Below are positions 52,925 to 61,219 of a stretch of DNA of 64,000 nt, piece by piece (the first letter of the stretch is position 1; each line of letters begins with the position of its first letter). The notes below the pieces were generated by a model that made no database searches, had not been told where the DNA came from, and worked only from the letters and a program-made list of their open reading frames with translations. Source of the DNA: JACXVD01 sp020446665 (GTDB lineage: Bacteria > Pseudomonadota > Alphaproteobacteria > Sphingomonadales > Sphingomonadaceae); NCBI GenBank assembly GCA_041396905.1, contig JAWKXQ010000013.1:17367-81366 (forward strand), in the 5' to 3' direction. The position numbers were made by a program, and so were the translations under genes.

Positions 52925-53773
52925 ATGGACAATAACGACTTAACGCCGCGCCTTGAACCGGGCCTGTATATTGTTGCCACCCCGATTGGCAATCTTGGCG
53001 ACATGACAATTCGTGGAGCCGAGACATTGCGGCGGTGTGACGCTGTCGCCTGCGAAGATACGCGGGTGACCGGCAAACTGATGGCGCATCTGGGAATCAA
53101 GAAGCCGCTACTGCGCTATGATGATCACGCTTCCGACCGGGATAGGGCCCGTTTACTGGCTGCCATGCGCGCTGGGGCACTCGCTCTGGTGAGCGATGCA
53201 GGAACACCGCTCATATCCGATCCCGGCTATCGCCTCGTGCGCGAGGCGCAGGCGGAGGGGATTGCCGTTACCACCCTTCCGGGTGCCTGTGCCGCCATTG
53301 CCGGCCTTACTCTCTCTGGCTTGCCCAATGACAGGTTCCTGTTTGCCGGTTTCCTGCCAGTGAAGGAAAAGGCCCGGCTCGATGCATTGACAGGGCTGGC
53401 CGCAATCGACGCAACGCTGATCTTCTATGAAACCGGACCGCGGCTGGTGAAGTCGCTCGATGCCATCGGCTCTGCCCTGCCGGAGCGGGATATTGCCGTC
53501 GCGCGCGAGTTGACAAAATTGCATGAAGAATGCCGCCGGGGCAGTGCGGGCGAGTTGTCGGCATATTACAACGCCCATCCGCCCAAGGGTGAAATCGTTC
53601 TGCTGGTCGGTCCACCCGGAGAAAGTGAAGCCTCCGCAGAAGATGTAGAGAGCCTGCTGCGCGAAGCGATGGAAAGCGTGAAACCATCACAGGCGGCAGC
53701 GCTGGTCGCCAAGGCAACCGGACGCGACCGAAAAGAGCTCTATGCGCTGGCCATGAAATTGCGCGGGCAATGA
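52925..53773 (+). CDS. rsmI: 16S rRNA (cytidine 1402-2'-O)-methyltransferase
   Basis: 282 residues from the ATG at 52925. Tetrapyrrole-methylase fold with GLYIVATPIGNLGDMTIR, ALALVSDAGTPLISDPGY, LPGACAAIAGLTLSGLPNDRF and VARELTKLHEECRRG, the RsmI pattern. Modifies the decoding centre of the small subunit. It is divergent from the LppC-like gene by 39 bases and overlaps yraN by four. Confidence 0.95.
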   Translation: MDNNDLTPRLEPGLYIVATPIGNLGDMTIRGAETLRRCDAVACEDTRVTGKLMAHLGIKKPLLRYDDHASDRDRARLLAAMRAGALALVSDAGTPLISDPGYRLVREAQAEGIAVTTLPGACAAIAGLTLSGLPNDRFLFAGFLPVKEKARLDALTGLAAIDATLIFYETGPRLVKSLDAIGSALPERDIAVARELTKLHEECRRGSAGELSAYYNAHPPKGEIVLLVGPPGESEASAEDVESLLREAMESVKPSQAAALVAKATGRDRKELYALAMKLRGQ

Positions 53774-54120
53774 AACGGCAACGCGCCGAACAGCAAGGGC
53801 GCGAAGGAGAACGCCGCGCGGCGCTGTGGCTGCAGGCGCAGGGCTGGCGCATTCTAGACCGGCGGCGCAAAACACCGCTCGGCGAGATTGATCTCATCGC
53901 GAAACGCGGCGCGATTGTCGCCTTTGTCGAGGTAAAATGGCGGCGCAAGGCTGAAGACCTGGATCACGCTATCGACGAATACCGGTTGCGCCGGGTCGCT
54001 GCGGCAGTAGAGGCTGTCGCCCATGAATATGCTGCCAATGGCGAGGACATACGGATTGACGTGCTGCTGCTTGCACCGCGCAGCCTGCCACGCCACATCG
54101 TCAATGCCTGGCAGCCCTGA
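53770..54120 (+). CDS. YraN-family (UPF0102) nuclease-fold protein
   Basis: 116 residues with the Holliday-junction-resolvase-like pattern GREGERRAALWLQAQGWRIL, then TPLGEIDLIAKRG and VAFVEVKWRRKAED (D/E-x-K core). Function of the family is unsettled. Four-base overlap with rsmI, as in many proteobacteria. The gshB start is 21 bases downstream. Confidence 0.92.
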   Translation: MKRQRAEQQGREGERRAALWLQAQGWRILDRRRKTPLGEIDLIAKRGAIVAFVEVKWRRKAEDLDHAIDEYRLRRVAAAVEAVAHEYAANGEDIRIDVLLLAPRSLPRHIVNAWQP

Positions 54121-54141
54121 AGAATGCTCCGGAGGGATGGA

Positions 54142-55092
54142 ATGAGTCTACGCGTCGCGGTCCAGATGGACCCCATCGAAAGCATCAATATCGCCGGGGA
54201 TTCCAGCTTTGCCCTCATGCTCGCCGCACAGGCGCGGGGGCATGAAATCTTCGAATATCATGTCGAAAGCCTGACGCTGGATGCCGATGACCGGCTCTAT
54301 GCCCAATGCCATCCGGTAACCGTTCAGCGCGTGGTCGGGGACCATTTCACCAAGGGGCCGGCGGAGCGGCTCGATCTCGGGCGGGATATCGATGTTGTGC
54401 TGATGCGGCAGGATCCACCCTTCGACATGGGTTATATCACTGCCACCCATCTGCTGGAGCGGATTGAAGGCGAAACGCTGGTCGTCAACAACCCCGCCAG
54501 TGTACGCAATGCGCCGGAAAAGGTGATGGTGCTGGATTATCGTCGCTTCATGCCACCCACGCTGATCACGCGCAGCGTCGATGAAGTACGCCGTTTCATG
54601 GCCGAGCATGGTGCCGTGGTGGTCAAGCCGATCCATGGCAATGGCGGCAAGGCGATCTTCCGTGTGCCAGCGGAAGGCGACAATCTGACCGCGCTGTTCG
54701 AAATGTTCAACCAGACCTGGCCGGAACCACATATGGTGCAGCCTTTCCTGCCTGAAGTGGCACTGGGCGACAAACGGATCGTGCTGATCGACGGGGAAGT
54801 GACCGGGGCCATCAACCGCAAGCCGGGGGAAGGGGAGTTCCGCTCCAACCTCGCGCAGGGCGGCAGCGCGGAAGCGACCGGCCTGACGGAGCGCGAGCAG
54901 GAAATCTGCGATGCAATGGGGCCGAGGCTGAAGGAACTCGGCCTGATATTCGTCGGGATCGATGTCATCGGCGGCAAGTGGCTGACCGAAATCAACGTCA
55001 CCAGCCCGACCGGGATTGTCTCGATCGACAATTTCAACGGCACTGATACGCCCGGCCTGATCTGGGAAGCGATCGAGCGGCGCCTCGCCTAA
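54142..55092 (+). CDS. gshB: Glutathione synthetase
   Basis: ATP-grasp ligase joining gamma-glutamylcysteine to glycine. 316 residues from the ATG at 54142, which has GGAGG eight bases before it (an ATG at 54124 has none). Motifs are RVAVQMDPIESINI, VLMRQDPPFDMGYI, VVVKPIHGNGGKAIF (ATP loop) and KWLTEINVTSPTGI. It converges on xerC with a four-base overlap. Confidence 0.96.
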   Translation: MSLRVAVQMDPIESINIAGDSSFALMLAAQARGHEIFEYHVESLTLDADDRLYAQCHPVTVQRVVGDHFTKGPAERLDLGRDIDVVLMRQDPPFDMGYITATHLLERIEGETLVVNNPASVRNAPEKVMVLDYRRFMPPTLITRSVDEVRRFMAEHGAVVVKPIHGNGGKAIFRVPAEGDNLTALFEMFNQTWPEPHMVQPFLPEVALGDKRIVLIDGEVTGAINRKPGEGEFRSNLAQGGSAEATGLTEREQEICDAMGPRLKELGLIFVGIDVIGGKWLTEINVTSPTGIVSIDNFNGTDTPGLIWEAIERRLA

Positions 55093-55985
55093 CTCCTCTC
55101 ACGCGGATGGGCGCCGCGATAGCTATTCAGCAAGGTCGCCGCATCCACCTTGGTATAGATCTGGGTTGAGCCGAGGCTGGCATGACCCAGCAGTTCCTGC
55201 AGGCTGCGCAAATCGGCCCCGGCACCGAGCAGATGGGTGGCAAAGCTGTGGCGCAGCGCATGCGGCGTCGCGGTGGCGGGCAGGCCCAGCGCCTTGCGCG
55301 CGCGAGCCATCGCCTTTTGCACCATGCCCTGAGACAGCTGCCCGCCTTTGGCGCCGCGAAACAGGGGGCCTTCCGGCGGCAGTGGCCAGGGGCAGGCAGC
55401 GGCATAGGCGGCCACCCCTTCTCGCACGATGGGCAGGATCGGCACGACGCGTTGTTTCCCGCCCTTGCCGGTTACCTGCAATGTCTCCCCCAAAGGCAGA
55501 TCGCCTGCCTTCAATGACAAGGCCTCCGCAATGCGCAGGCCCGCGCCATAGAGCAGCAGCAAAACCGCCCGATCGCGTGCGCCGATCCAGCCTTCGGTGG
55601 CGCTTTCATCCACGGCATCGGCAAGGTTTATCGCTTCATCAGGGGTGACAGGGCGGGGCAGTCCCTTCTTGATCCGCGGCCCGCGCAGACGCGGTGGGGC
55701 AGCGTCTACCTCGCCAGTTTGCGCGCGGGCGAAAGCGATGAACGCCTTGAGCGCGGAGAGTTCGCGTGCTGCGCTGGCATTGCCAAGTCCCTCCGCCCGC
55801 CGCGCCGCCAATTGCTTGCGCAATTGCGTGGAGCCGAGCCGCGCAAGCGCGGTCCAGTCTTCAATCCCCGTCCTGTCGAGCAGGCGGTTGGCACTGGCAA
55901 GATAGGCGCGCACTGTATGCGGGCTGCGGCGGCGGCCATCGGCGAGGTGATTGCGCCATGCCTCCAGAAGGTCGGCCTTGCTCAT
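55089..55985 (-). CDS. xerC: Tyrosine recombinase of the XerC type
   Basis: 298 residues: an N-terminal SAM-like DNA-binding domain (LADGRRRSPHTVRAYLASANRL) and a catalytic domain with Arg in LLYGAGLRIAEALSL, HALRHSFATHLLGAG (HxxR), LLGHASLGSTQIYT and the nucleophile Tyr in IYTKVD. Resolves chromosome dimers at dif together with XerD. The start overlaps the hemW stop by four bases, which argues for a housekeeping Xer rather than a phage integrase. Confidence 0.93.
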   Translation of the reverse strand: MSKADLLEAWRNHLADGRRRSPHTVRAYLASANRLLDRTGIEDWTALARLGSTQLRKQLAARRAEGLGNASAARELSALKAFIAFARAQTGEVDAAPPRLRGPRIKKGLPRPVTPDEAINLADAVDESATEGWIGARDRAVLLLLYGAGLRIAEALSLKAGDLPLGETLQVTGKGGKQRVVPILPIVREGVAAYAAACPWPLPPEGPLFRGAKGGQLSQGMVQKAMARARKALGLPATATPHALRHSFATHLLGAGADLRSLQELLGHASLGSTQIYTKVDAATLLNSYRGAHPRERS

Positions 55986-57139
55986 GGCGTAGTCGCTACC
56001 AGCTCATCGGGCACCACCAGCGGGAGCAGCGCATCGAGCAGCGGCATGCCCAGTTCAGTTACTCCGATGCGCGGGCCATTCTGCCATGTCAGCCCCTGCT
56101 GGTGCGTGAAGGCGAGCTTGTCTTCGCGGATCAGCTGCCGGGTCGGAATATTCAGCCGGTCTCCCAATGCCTCTATGTCGATGCCTTCTGCCAGCCGCAG
56201 CCCCATTAGCAAGGCTTCTGCGGCTTGTTCTCGTGCTGCCAGCCGGATTTCCTGCGCCAGTCCATGCCCCTGCTGCTCGATAGCCGAGAGCCAGTTCTCC
56301 GGTTTGCGATGGCGCAGCGTAGCCAGGCCGCCGCGTCGCCCATGGGCGCCAGGGCCAATCCCGACATAGTCGTGATACCGCCAATAGGTGAGGTTGTGGC
56401 GGCTTTCCTCGCCGGGGCGGGCATGGTTGCTGATTTCATAAGCGGGCAGGCCGGCTGAGGTTGTCAATTCCCGAGTCAGGTTGAACAGATCCGCCGCCGC
56501 ATCATCATCCAGCGGGGTAAAGCCGCCTTGCCGCACATCGGTGGCAAAGCGTGTGCCCGGCTCGATAGTCAGCTGATAAAGCGAGAGATGGCCGGTGCCG
56601 AAGCCAAGGGCTCGCTCCAGTTGCGCCTGCCATTGCCCTGCCGTCTGGTCGGGCAAGGCGTAGATCAGATCGAAGCCGACCCGCCGGAACTGCTTCTGCG
56701 CAATCTCGAGCGCCTCCAGCCCCTCTTGCGCATCATGCAGCCGCCCGAGAAATTTCAGCGCCGCATCATCGAGCGATTGCAGACCCAGCGAAACGCGGTT
56801 GACCCCGGCACTGGCGAGCGCCGCGTAATTGGCAGCTTCAACCGAGGAGGGATTGCCTTCCAGCGTAATCTCTATGTCGGGATCAAAGCCCCACAGCCTG
56901 TCCGCTTCGTCCAGCAAGGCGCCGACCAGCGCGGGCGGCATCAGGCTGGGCGTACCGCCGCCGAAGAAAATGCTCTCCAGCTTTTCGCCTGCTGCCAGCT
57001 CTGCCTCATGCCGCATGTCCGCAAGCATGGCAGCCAGCCATACGCTATGGTCCACGCTCGCGCGGACATGGCTGTTGAAGTCGCAATAGGGGCACTTCTT
57101 CAGGCAAAACGGCCAGTGAATGTAGAGCGCGCGGGCCAT
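55982..57139 (-). CDS. hemW: Radical SAM haem chaperone HemW
   Basis: 385 residues. The 4Fe-4S motif is WPFCLKKCPYCDFNSH (CxxxCxxC), with FFGGGTPSLMPP, ITLEGNPSS and GVNRVSLGLQSLDD typical of the HemN/HemW family. Absence of the N-terminal HemN segment and the operon position mark it as HemW, which delivers haem to respiratory enzymes, rather than a coproporphyrinogen dehydrogenase. Nine bases separate it from rdgB. Confidence 0.94.
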   Translation of the reverse strand: MARALYIHWPFCLKKCPYCDFNSHVRASVDHSVWLAAMLADMRHEAELAAGEKLESIFFGGGTPSLMPPALVGALLDEADRLWGFDPDIEITLEGNPSSVEAANYAALASAGVNRVSLGLQSLDDAALKFLGRLHDAQEGLEALEIAQKQFRRVGFDLIYALPDQTAGQWQAQLERALGFGTGHLSLYQLTIEPGTRFATDVRQGGFTPLDDDAAADLFNLTRELTTSAGLPAYEISNHARPGEESRHNLTYWRYHDYVGIGPGAHGRRGGLATLRHRKPENWLSAIEQQGHGLAQEIRLAAREQAAEALLMGLRLAEGIDIEALGDRLNIPTRQLIREDKLAFTHQQGLTWQNGPRIGVTELGMPLLDALLPLVVPDELVATTP

Positions 57140-57148
57140 GGCGCAGTC

Positions 57149-57778
57149 CTAGCTGCCAAATTGCTCCGCGACCAGCTTGGCGAAGGCATCGGCGCGGTGG
57201 CTGATGGCGTGCTTTTCTTCCGGCGCGATCTCAGCAAAGGTCTGGTCGCGTCCGGAGGGCACGAAAACCGGATCATAGCCAAAGCCCATTTCCCCGCGCG
57301 GAGGCCAGCTGAGCGCGCCATCCACCCGGCCTTCGTAGATCGCATATTCGCCATCGGGCCAGGCAATCGCCAGCACGCAGGAGAACCAGGCTTCACGCGC
57401 CACATCCGCGCCCTTGGCCTGCAGCATCCCCTCGACCTTGCCCATTGCCATATACCAGTCGCGCCCCGGCTCGCCTTCGAACCATTGGCGCTCGGCCCAG
57501 TCGGCGGTGTAAACACCGGGGCGGCCATCCAGCGCTGTGACGGACAGACCGCTGTCATCTGCAAGCGAGGGCAGCCCAGAAGCCTCCGCCGCGGCCCGTG
57601 CCTTGATCAGCGCGTTTTCGACAAAGGTCTTTCCTGTTTCCGCCGGTTCCGGCAGGCCAAGGGAGCCTGCGCTGATGCACTGCAACCCATAGGGATCGAG
57701 CAGCGCAGAAATCTCTTTCAGCTTGCCCGCATTATGCGTGGCAATGACGAGCGATCCGGAACCAAGGCGACGAGTCAT
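57149..57778 (-). CDS. rdgB: dITP/XTP pyrophosphatase
   Basis: Removes non-canonical purine triphosphates. 209 residues with LVIATHNAGKLKEI (substrate loop), FVENALIKARAAAEASG, LADDSGLSVTALDGRPGVYTADW split over the catalytic Asp pair, and EMGFGYDPVFVP. It overlaps the YcxB-like gene by four bases. In most alphaproteobacteria it follows rph directly. Confidence 0.96.
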   Translation of the reverse strand: MTRRLGSGSLVIATHNAGKLKEISALLDPYGLQCISAGSLGLPEPAETGKTFVENALIKARAAAEASGLPSLADDSGLSVTALDGRPGVYTADWAERQWFEGEPGRDWYMAMGKVEGMLQAKGADVAREAWFSCVLAIAWPDGEYAIYEGRVDGALSWPPRGEMGFGYDPVFVPSGRDQTFAEIAPEEKHAISHRADAFAKLVAEQFGS

Positions 57779-58290
57779 TTGCGAAGCTTGCCTTTTTTCT
57801 GAAGCCCAGACGCAATCATTTCAGACCGAATGTGGTCGATCATTTCAGCACCAACTTCGGTTTTGGGGAATACGAACGCAGAACATCGATTTGAGAAAAT
57901 CGCCAGAATTTCGTCATTCTCATCCCACTTGACGAGATTTTCCCATTTACCACGAAAATTACCTGATGCCTGCTCGAAGGAAAACCCATCTTCGGTCACT
58001 GAAAAAGTCAGCACTTCGTGCAAAGGCACGCTTTCGCGATATAGCTTTTTGGCGCGCCCAAACAGCGTCAGACGTTGTATTCCAAAAACGATGAAGCCAG
58101 CCGCCATGCCAACGATGATTGGCATCAGGAGGTCTTTCCAGAGGTTATCTGAAAAGACGGATATGGCCGCCACTATTGCCAATAAAGCCAACGCCCAGCG
58201 CAAAACCCGACGGTAGCTTGCACGGAACATGATCCTCCAAAGCGCGTAGAAGCTTTCGACTGAGACCTTATAGGTAACTGGGGCAGGCAT
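57775..58290 (-). CDS. YcxB-like membrane protein
   Basis: 171 residues with two adjacent membrane helices (VLRWALALLAIVAAIS and LLMPIIVGMAAGFIVF) and a C-terminal soluble part (TFSVTEDGFSFEQASGNF, then WENLVKWDENDEILAIF) that matches the YcxB-like pattern of bacterial PH-type domains. Codon use is richer in A/T than in rph and rdgB on either side, suggesting later acquisition. The ATG at 58290 is one codon inside a GTG that directly follows the rph stop. Confidence 0.75.
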   Translation of the reverse strand: MPAPVTYKVSVESFYALWRIMFRASYRRVLRWALALLAIVAAISVFSDNLWKDLLMPIIVGMAAGFIVFGIQRLTLFGRAKKLYRESVPLHEVLTFSVTEDGFSFEQASGNFRGKWENLVKWDENDEILAIFSNRCSAFVFPKTEVGAEMIDHIRSEMIASGLQKKGKLRK

Positions 58291-58293
58291 CAC

Positions 58294-59007
58294 TCAGTTT
58301 ACCGCCGCATCCTGCGCCTTGTAGACTTGCGCGCAGCCAATCTGGGCAAGGCGGAGCAGGCGCAGCAGGCCTTCCTCGTCATAGGTTGCGCCTTCGGCCG
58401 TGGCTTGCACTTCCGCGATACGACCGCCTTCGATCAGCACGAAATTGGCGTCGGCATCGGCAGAGGAATCTTCGATGTAATCGAGATCAAGCACCGGGGT
58501 GCCGTCGCAAATGCCGCAGCTGATCGCCGCGATCTTGGCTTCGATCGGATCTTCGCTGATTGCGCCTTCGGCCATCAGCTTGTTCACCGCCAGCCGCAAG
58601 GCGACCCATGCGCCGGAGATGGAGGCCGTCCGGGTGCCGCCATCGGCCTGGATGACATCGCAATCGAGCGTGATCTGGCGCTCGCCCAGCTTCTTCAGGT
58701 CAACCACAGCGCGCAGGCTCCGCCCGATCAGGCGCTGGATTTCCTGCGTCCGCCCGCTTTGCTTGCCCTTGGCCGCTTCCCGGCTGCCGCGCGTATGGGT
58801 TGCACGCGGGAGCATGGAATATTCGCCCGTCACCCAGCCTTCGCCCTTGCCGCGCAACCACGGCGGAATCCGTTCTTCGACACTGGCGGTGCACAGCACC
58901 CGCGTATCGCCAAAGGAGATCAGGCATGACCCTTCCGCATGTTTGGTGAAACCGGTTTCGATAGTGATTGCGCGCATCTCGTCGGGCGCGCGTCCGGAAG
59001 GTCGCAT
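58294..59007 (-). CDS. rph: Ribonuclease PH
   Basis: Phosphorolytic 3' exonuclease that trims tRNA precursors. 237 residues. RNase PH motifs include FTKHAEGSCLISFGDTRVLC, TGEYSMLPRATHTR, GRSLRAVVDL, LDCDVIQADGGTRTASI and DLDYIEDSSADADANFV. First gene of the minus-strand unit rph, YcxB-like, rdgB, hemW, xerC. It stands back to back with hrcA (82 bases between starts). Confidence 0.96.
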   Translation of the reverse strand: MRPSGRAPDEMRAITIETGFTKHAEGSCLISFGDTRVLCTASVEERIPPWLRGKGEGWVTGEYSMLPRATHTRGSREAAKGKQSGRTQEIQRLIGRSLRAVVDLKKLGERQITLDCDVIQADGGTRTASISGAWVALRLAVNKLMAEGAISEDPIEAKIAAISCGICDGTPVLDLDYIEDSSADADANFVLIEGGRIAEVQATAEGATYDEEGLLRLLRLAQIGCAQVYKAQDAAVN

Positions 59008-59089
59008 GAAAATTCCTCTCGTGAATCGCTTGTCACCGCGTTAGGCGCTTGAGGCTTGAGCCTGCAAGGCCAGTGATTAGATTGGACAC

Positions 59090-60133
59090 ATGGTTTCACC
59101 ACCCGTCACCGAACTGACTATCCGCGCACGAGATATCTTCCGTCTCGTGGTCGAGGAATATCTGCACAGCGGGCAGCCGGTCGGCTCCAAGGCGCTGGCG
59201 GGGAGCGAGGCAGTGAATTTGTCTCCGGCCTCGATCCGTTCCGTGCTAGCGGATCTGGAGGGGTTGGGCCTGCTCGCCGCGCCGCATACCAGTGCAGGAA
59301 GGCTTCCGACAGAATCGGGCCTGCGCCTGTTTGTCGATGGCATGATGCAGGTTGCCGAGCCAACCCGCGAAGAACGCGCAGTGATCGAACAGCGCCTGTC
59401 AGAACCCGGCCCGATCGAAGCCGCGCTGGAGGCGACCAGTTCGCTTCTGTCTGACATTTCCGGTGCTGCGGGCATGGTGCTGGTGCCCACGCGAGAGGCT
59501 CGTCTGGCGCAGTTCAGTCTGGTCAGTCTGGCGCAGGGCAGGGCGCTGGCCGTGCTGGTGGGTGAAGACGGCCATGTCGAAAACAGGATCGTGGACTTGC
59601 CCGGCGCGGTTCCGCAATCGACGCTGGAGCAAGCGAGCAATTACATCACCGCGCGGCTTGGCGGACGCACCCTGCCAGAAGCGGTGAAGGCCATGCGTGC
59701 CGAAATCGCCTCAGGACGGTCCGCGTTGGATGAGGCCAGCCGTGATCTGGTCGAACGGGGTTTAGCCGTCTGGAGCGAGGATGCAGCGCAGCGCCCGGTG
59801 CTGATCGTGCGCGGTCAGGCCAAGCTGCTCGACGAAGCGGCGCTGGGCGATATTGAACGTGTGCGACAATTGCTCGACGATCTGGAGAGCAAGCAATCGG
59901 TTGCCGAACTGCTCGAAAGCGCGCGCGAGGCAGAAGCAACCCGTATATTCATCGGCAGCGAGAACCGGCTGTTCTCGCTGTCTGGCTCTTCCGTGGTCGC
60001 GTCTCCCTATCGCGACCGCGAGGGCAGGGTGGTCGGCGTATTGGGGGTGATTGGCCCCACGCGGTTGAATTACGCGCGTGTCGTCCCCATGGTGGATTTC
60101 ACAGCCCGGTCACTGGGCAAGCTTATCGGATAG
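59090..60133 (+). CDS. hrcA: Heat-inducible transcription repressor HrcA
   Basis: 347 residues: winged helix (RARDIFRLVVEEYLHSGQPVGSK and NLSPASIRSVLADLEGLGLL), AAPHTSAGRLPTESGLRLFVD, and a C-terminal GAF-like domain ending in YARVVPMVDFTARSLGKLI. It represses chaperonin genes through CIRCE sites; no CIRCE inverted repeat was found in the short gap upstream. grpE follows after 18 bases, the usual alphaproteobacterial arrangement. Confidence 0.95.
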   Translation: MVSPPVTELTIRARDIFRLVVEEYLHSGQPVGSKALAGSEAVNLSPASIRSVLADLEGLGLLAAPHTSAGRLPTESGLRLFVDGMMQVAEPTREERAVIEQRLSEPGPIEAALEATSSLLSDISGAAGMVLVPTREARLAQFSLVSLAQGRALAVLVGEDGHVENRIVDLPGAVPQSTLEQASNYITARLGGRTLPEAVKAMRAEIASGRSALDEASRDLVERGLAVWSEDAAQRPVLIVRGQAKLLDEAALGDIERVRQLLDDLESKQSVAELLESAREAEATRIFIGSENRLFSLSGSSVVASPYRDREGRVVGVLGVIGPTRLNYARVVPMVDFTARSLGKLIG

Positions 60134-60151
60134 CTTACGGAAACTTTGGAC

Positions 60152-60739
60152 ATGATGGATAATGACAAACCGCGCGACGAAGCGGTGGAAAAGGAACTCG
60201 CAGGCGTGCCGGAGGAATTCCTCGACAAGGATGACGCAGAGACGGTGGAAGAAGAAACCTCCGCTCTGGACGCGGCACTGGGCCGCCTGAAGGACGACCT
60301 CGAAGCGGCCAAGCAGGAAGTGCTCTATGCCAAGGCGGAAACGCAGAATGTGCGCCGTCGGCTGGAAAAAGACATTCAGGACGCGCGCACCTATGCCGCG
60401 ACAGGCTTTGCCCGCGACATCCTCTCAGTCGCCGACAATCTCAGCCGTGCGATCGACGCCGTTCCCGGCGAACTGCGCGAAGACGAGAAGTTCAAGGGGC
60501 TGGTCACCGGGATCGAAGCCACCATGCGCGAGCTGGAGAAAGTCTTTAGCCAGCACGGCATCAGCCGCATTGCCTCCATGGGGCTGCCGCTTGATCCGAA
60601 CCAGCATCAGGCGATGATGGAAATCCCTTCCACAGATCACGAACCGGGCACGGTGGTACAGGAAATGCAAGCCGGATACATGATCCGCGACCGTTTGCTG
60701 CGCCCGGCCATGGTGGCTGTGTCGAAGAAGCCGGATTAG
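60152..60739 (+). CDS. grpE: Nucleotide exchange factor GrpE
   Basis: 195 residues from the first of two adjacent ATGs. An acidic, disordered N-terminus precedes a long coiled coil (LGRLKDDLEAAKQEVLYAKA, NVRRRLEKDIQDARTYA) and a C-terminal beta domain (DPNQHQAMMEIP, GTVVQEMQAGYMI). Works with DnaK, whose gene is outside the window. Probably cotranscribed with hrcA. Confidence 0.95.
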   Translation: MMDNDKPRDEAVEKELAGVPEEFLDKDDAETVEEETSALDAALGRLKDDLEAAKQEVLYAKAETQNVRRRLEKDIQDARTYAATGFARDILSVADNLSRAIDAVPGELREDEKFKGLVTGIEATMRELEKVFSQHGISRIASMGLPLDPNQHQAMMEIPSTDHEPGTVVQEMQAGYMIRDRLLRPAMVAVSKKPD

Positions 60740-60752
60740 GGTCAGGACACCG

Positions 60753-61181
60753 CTAAGCCGGAGAGATGATTTTCGCCAGAGCGAGGAGCTTTTTGCGGGC
60801 AGCGTCGAATTGCTCCTCCTCGATCAGGCAGGCCAGTCTCGAATAGGCTGCAATTTTCTGCGGATTGGAAAAGCAGGCAAGACTTTTGCCATCGAGCGCG
60901 ACGATCCGCATGCAGCCATGCACGATGTCAGCCCGGAGCGGGAGCATTTCCAATAGCTCCGCCAGTGCCTGATCCACGTCTTTCTTGGTTGCTTTTGAAT
61001 AGCGAGATTCTGGCTTCATTTTTTGAAGTGCGGCGATATTCTGGCTGAACATGGCGTTTGTCTCGCCTTGCAAAGCGACGAGACGGCTGATGACAGCGGT
61101 TTCCGTTGCTGCAAAAGCATCCACCAGTGCGCTTCGCGCAATAGCCAGGGCAAAATCGGAATTGTTCGGCATGTCAGACAT
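60753..61181 (-). CDS. Hypothetical helical protein
   Basis: 142 residues from the ATG at 61181, predicted almost wholly helical, no signal or membrane segment. Features are two Cys (VHGCMRIV, LACFSNP, plus LACLIEE) and a hydrophobic heptad pattern (ALVDAFAATETAVISRLVAL). No family is recognised. The start codon lies inside a long inverted repeat (61158-61205). Convergent with grpE. Confidence 0.6.
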   Translation of the reverse strand: MSDMPNNSDFALAIARSALVDAFAATETAVISRLVALQGETNAMFSQNIAALQKMKPESRYSKATKKDVDQALAELLEMLPLRADIVHGCMRIVALDGKSLACFSNPQKIAAYSRLACLIEEEQFDAARKKLLALAKIISPA

Positions 61182-61205
61182 GGTCCTGATATGCCGAACA
61201 ATTCC
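61158..61205. repeat. 20-bp inverted repeat across a start codon
   Basis: The arms GGAATTGTTCGGCATGTCAG (61158-61177) and its near-complement at 61186-61205 match at 19 of 20 positions around an 8-base spacer. The spacer holds part of the ATG of the helical hypothetical gene. It may be an operator, a translation-blocking hairpin, or the trace of a local inverted duplication. Confidence 0.75.
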
Positions 61206-61219
61206 TTCCAATCAGCTAA

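Noticed and set aside
55089..55985. Phage or integron integrase for the tyrosine recombinase
   Set aside because: It is tightly coupled to hemW-rdgB-rph and has XerC length; no att site, tRNA or phage genes adjoin.
59008..59089. CIRCE operator ahead of hrcA
   Set aside because: No TTAGCACTC-N9-GAGTGCTAA-like repeat is present; the only symmetry is a short AGGCTTGAGCCT.
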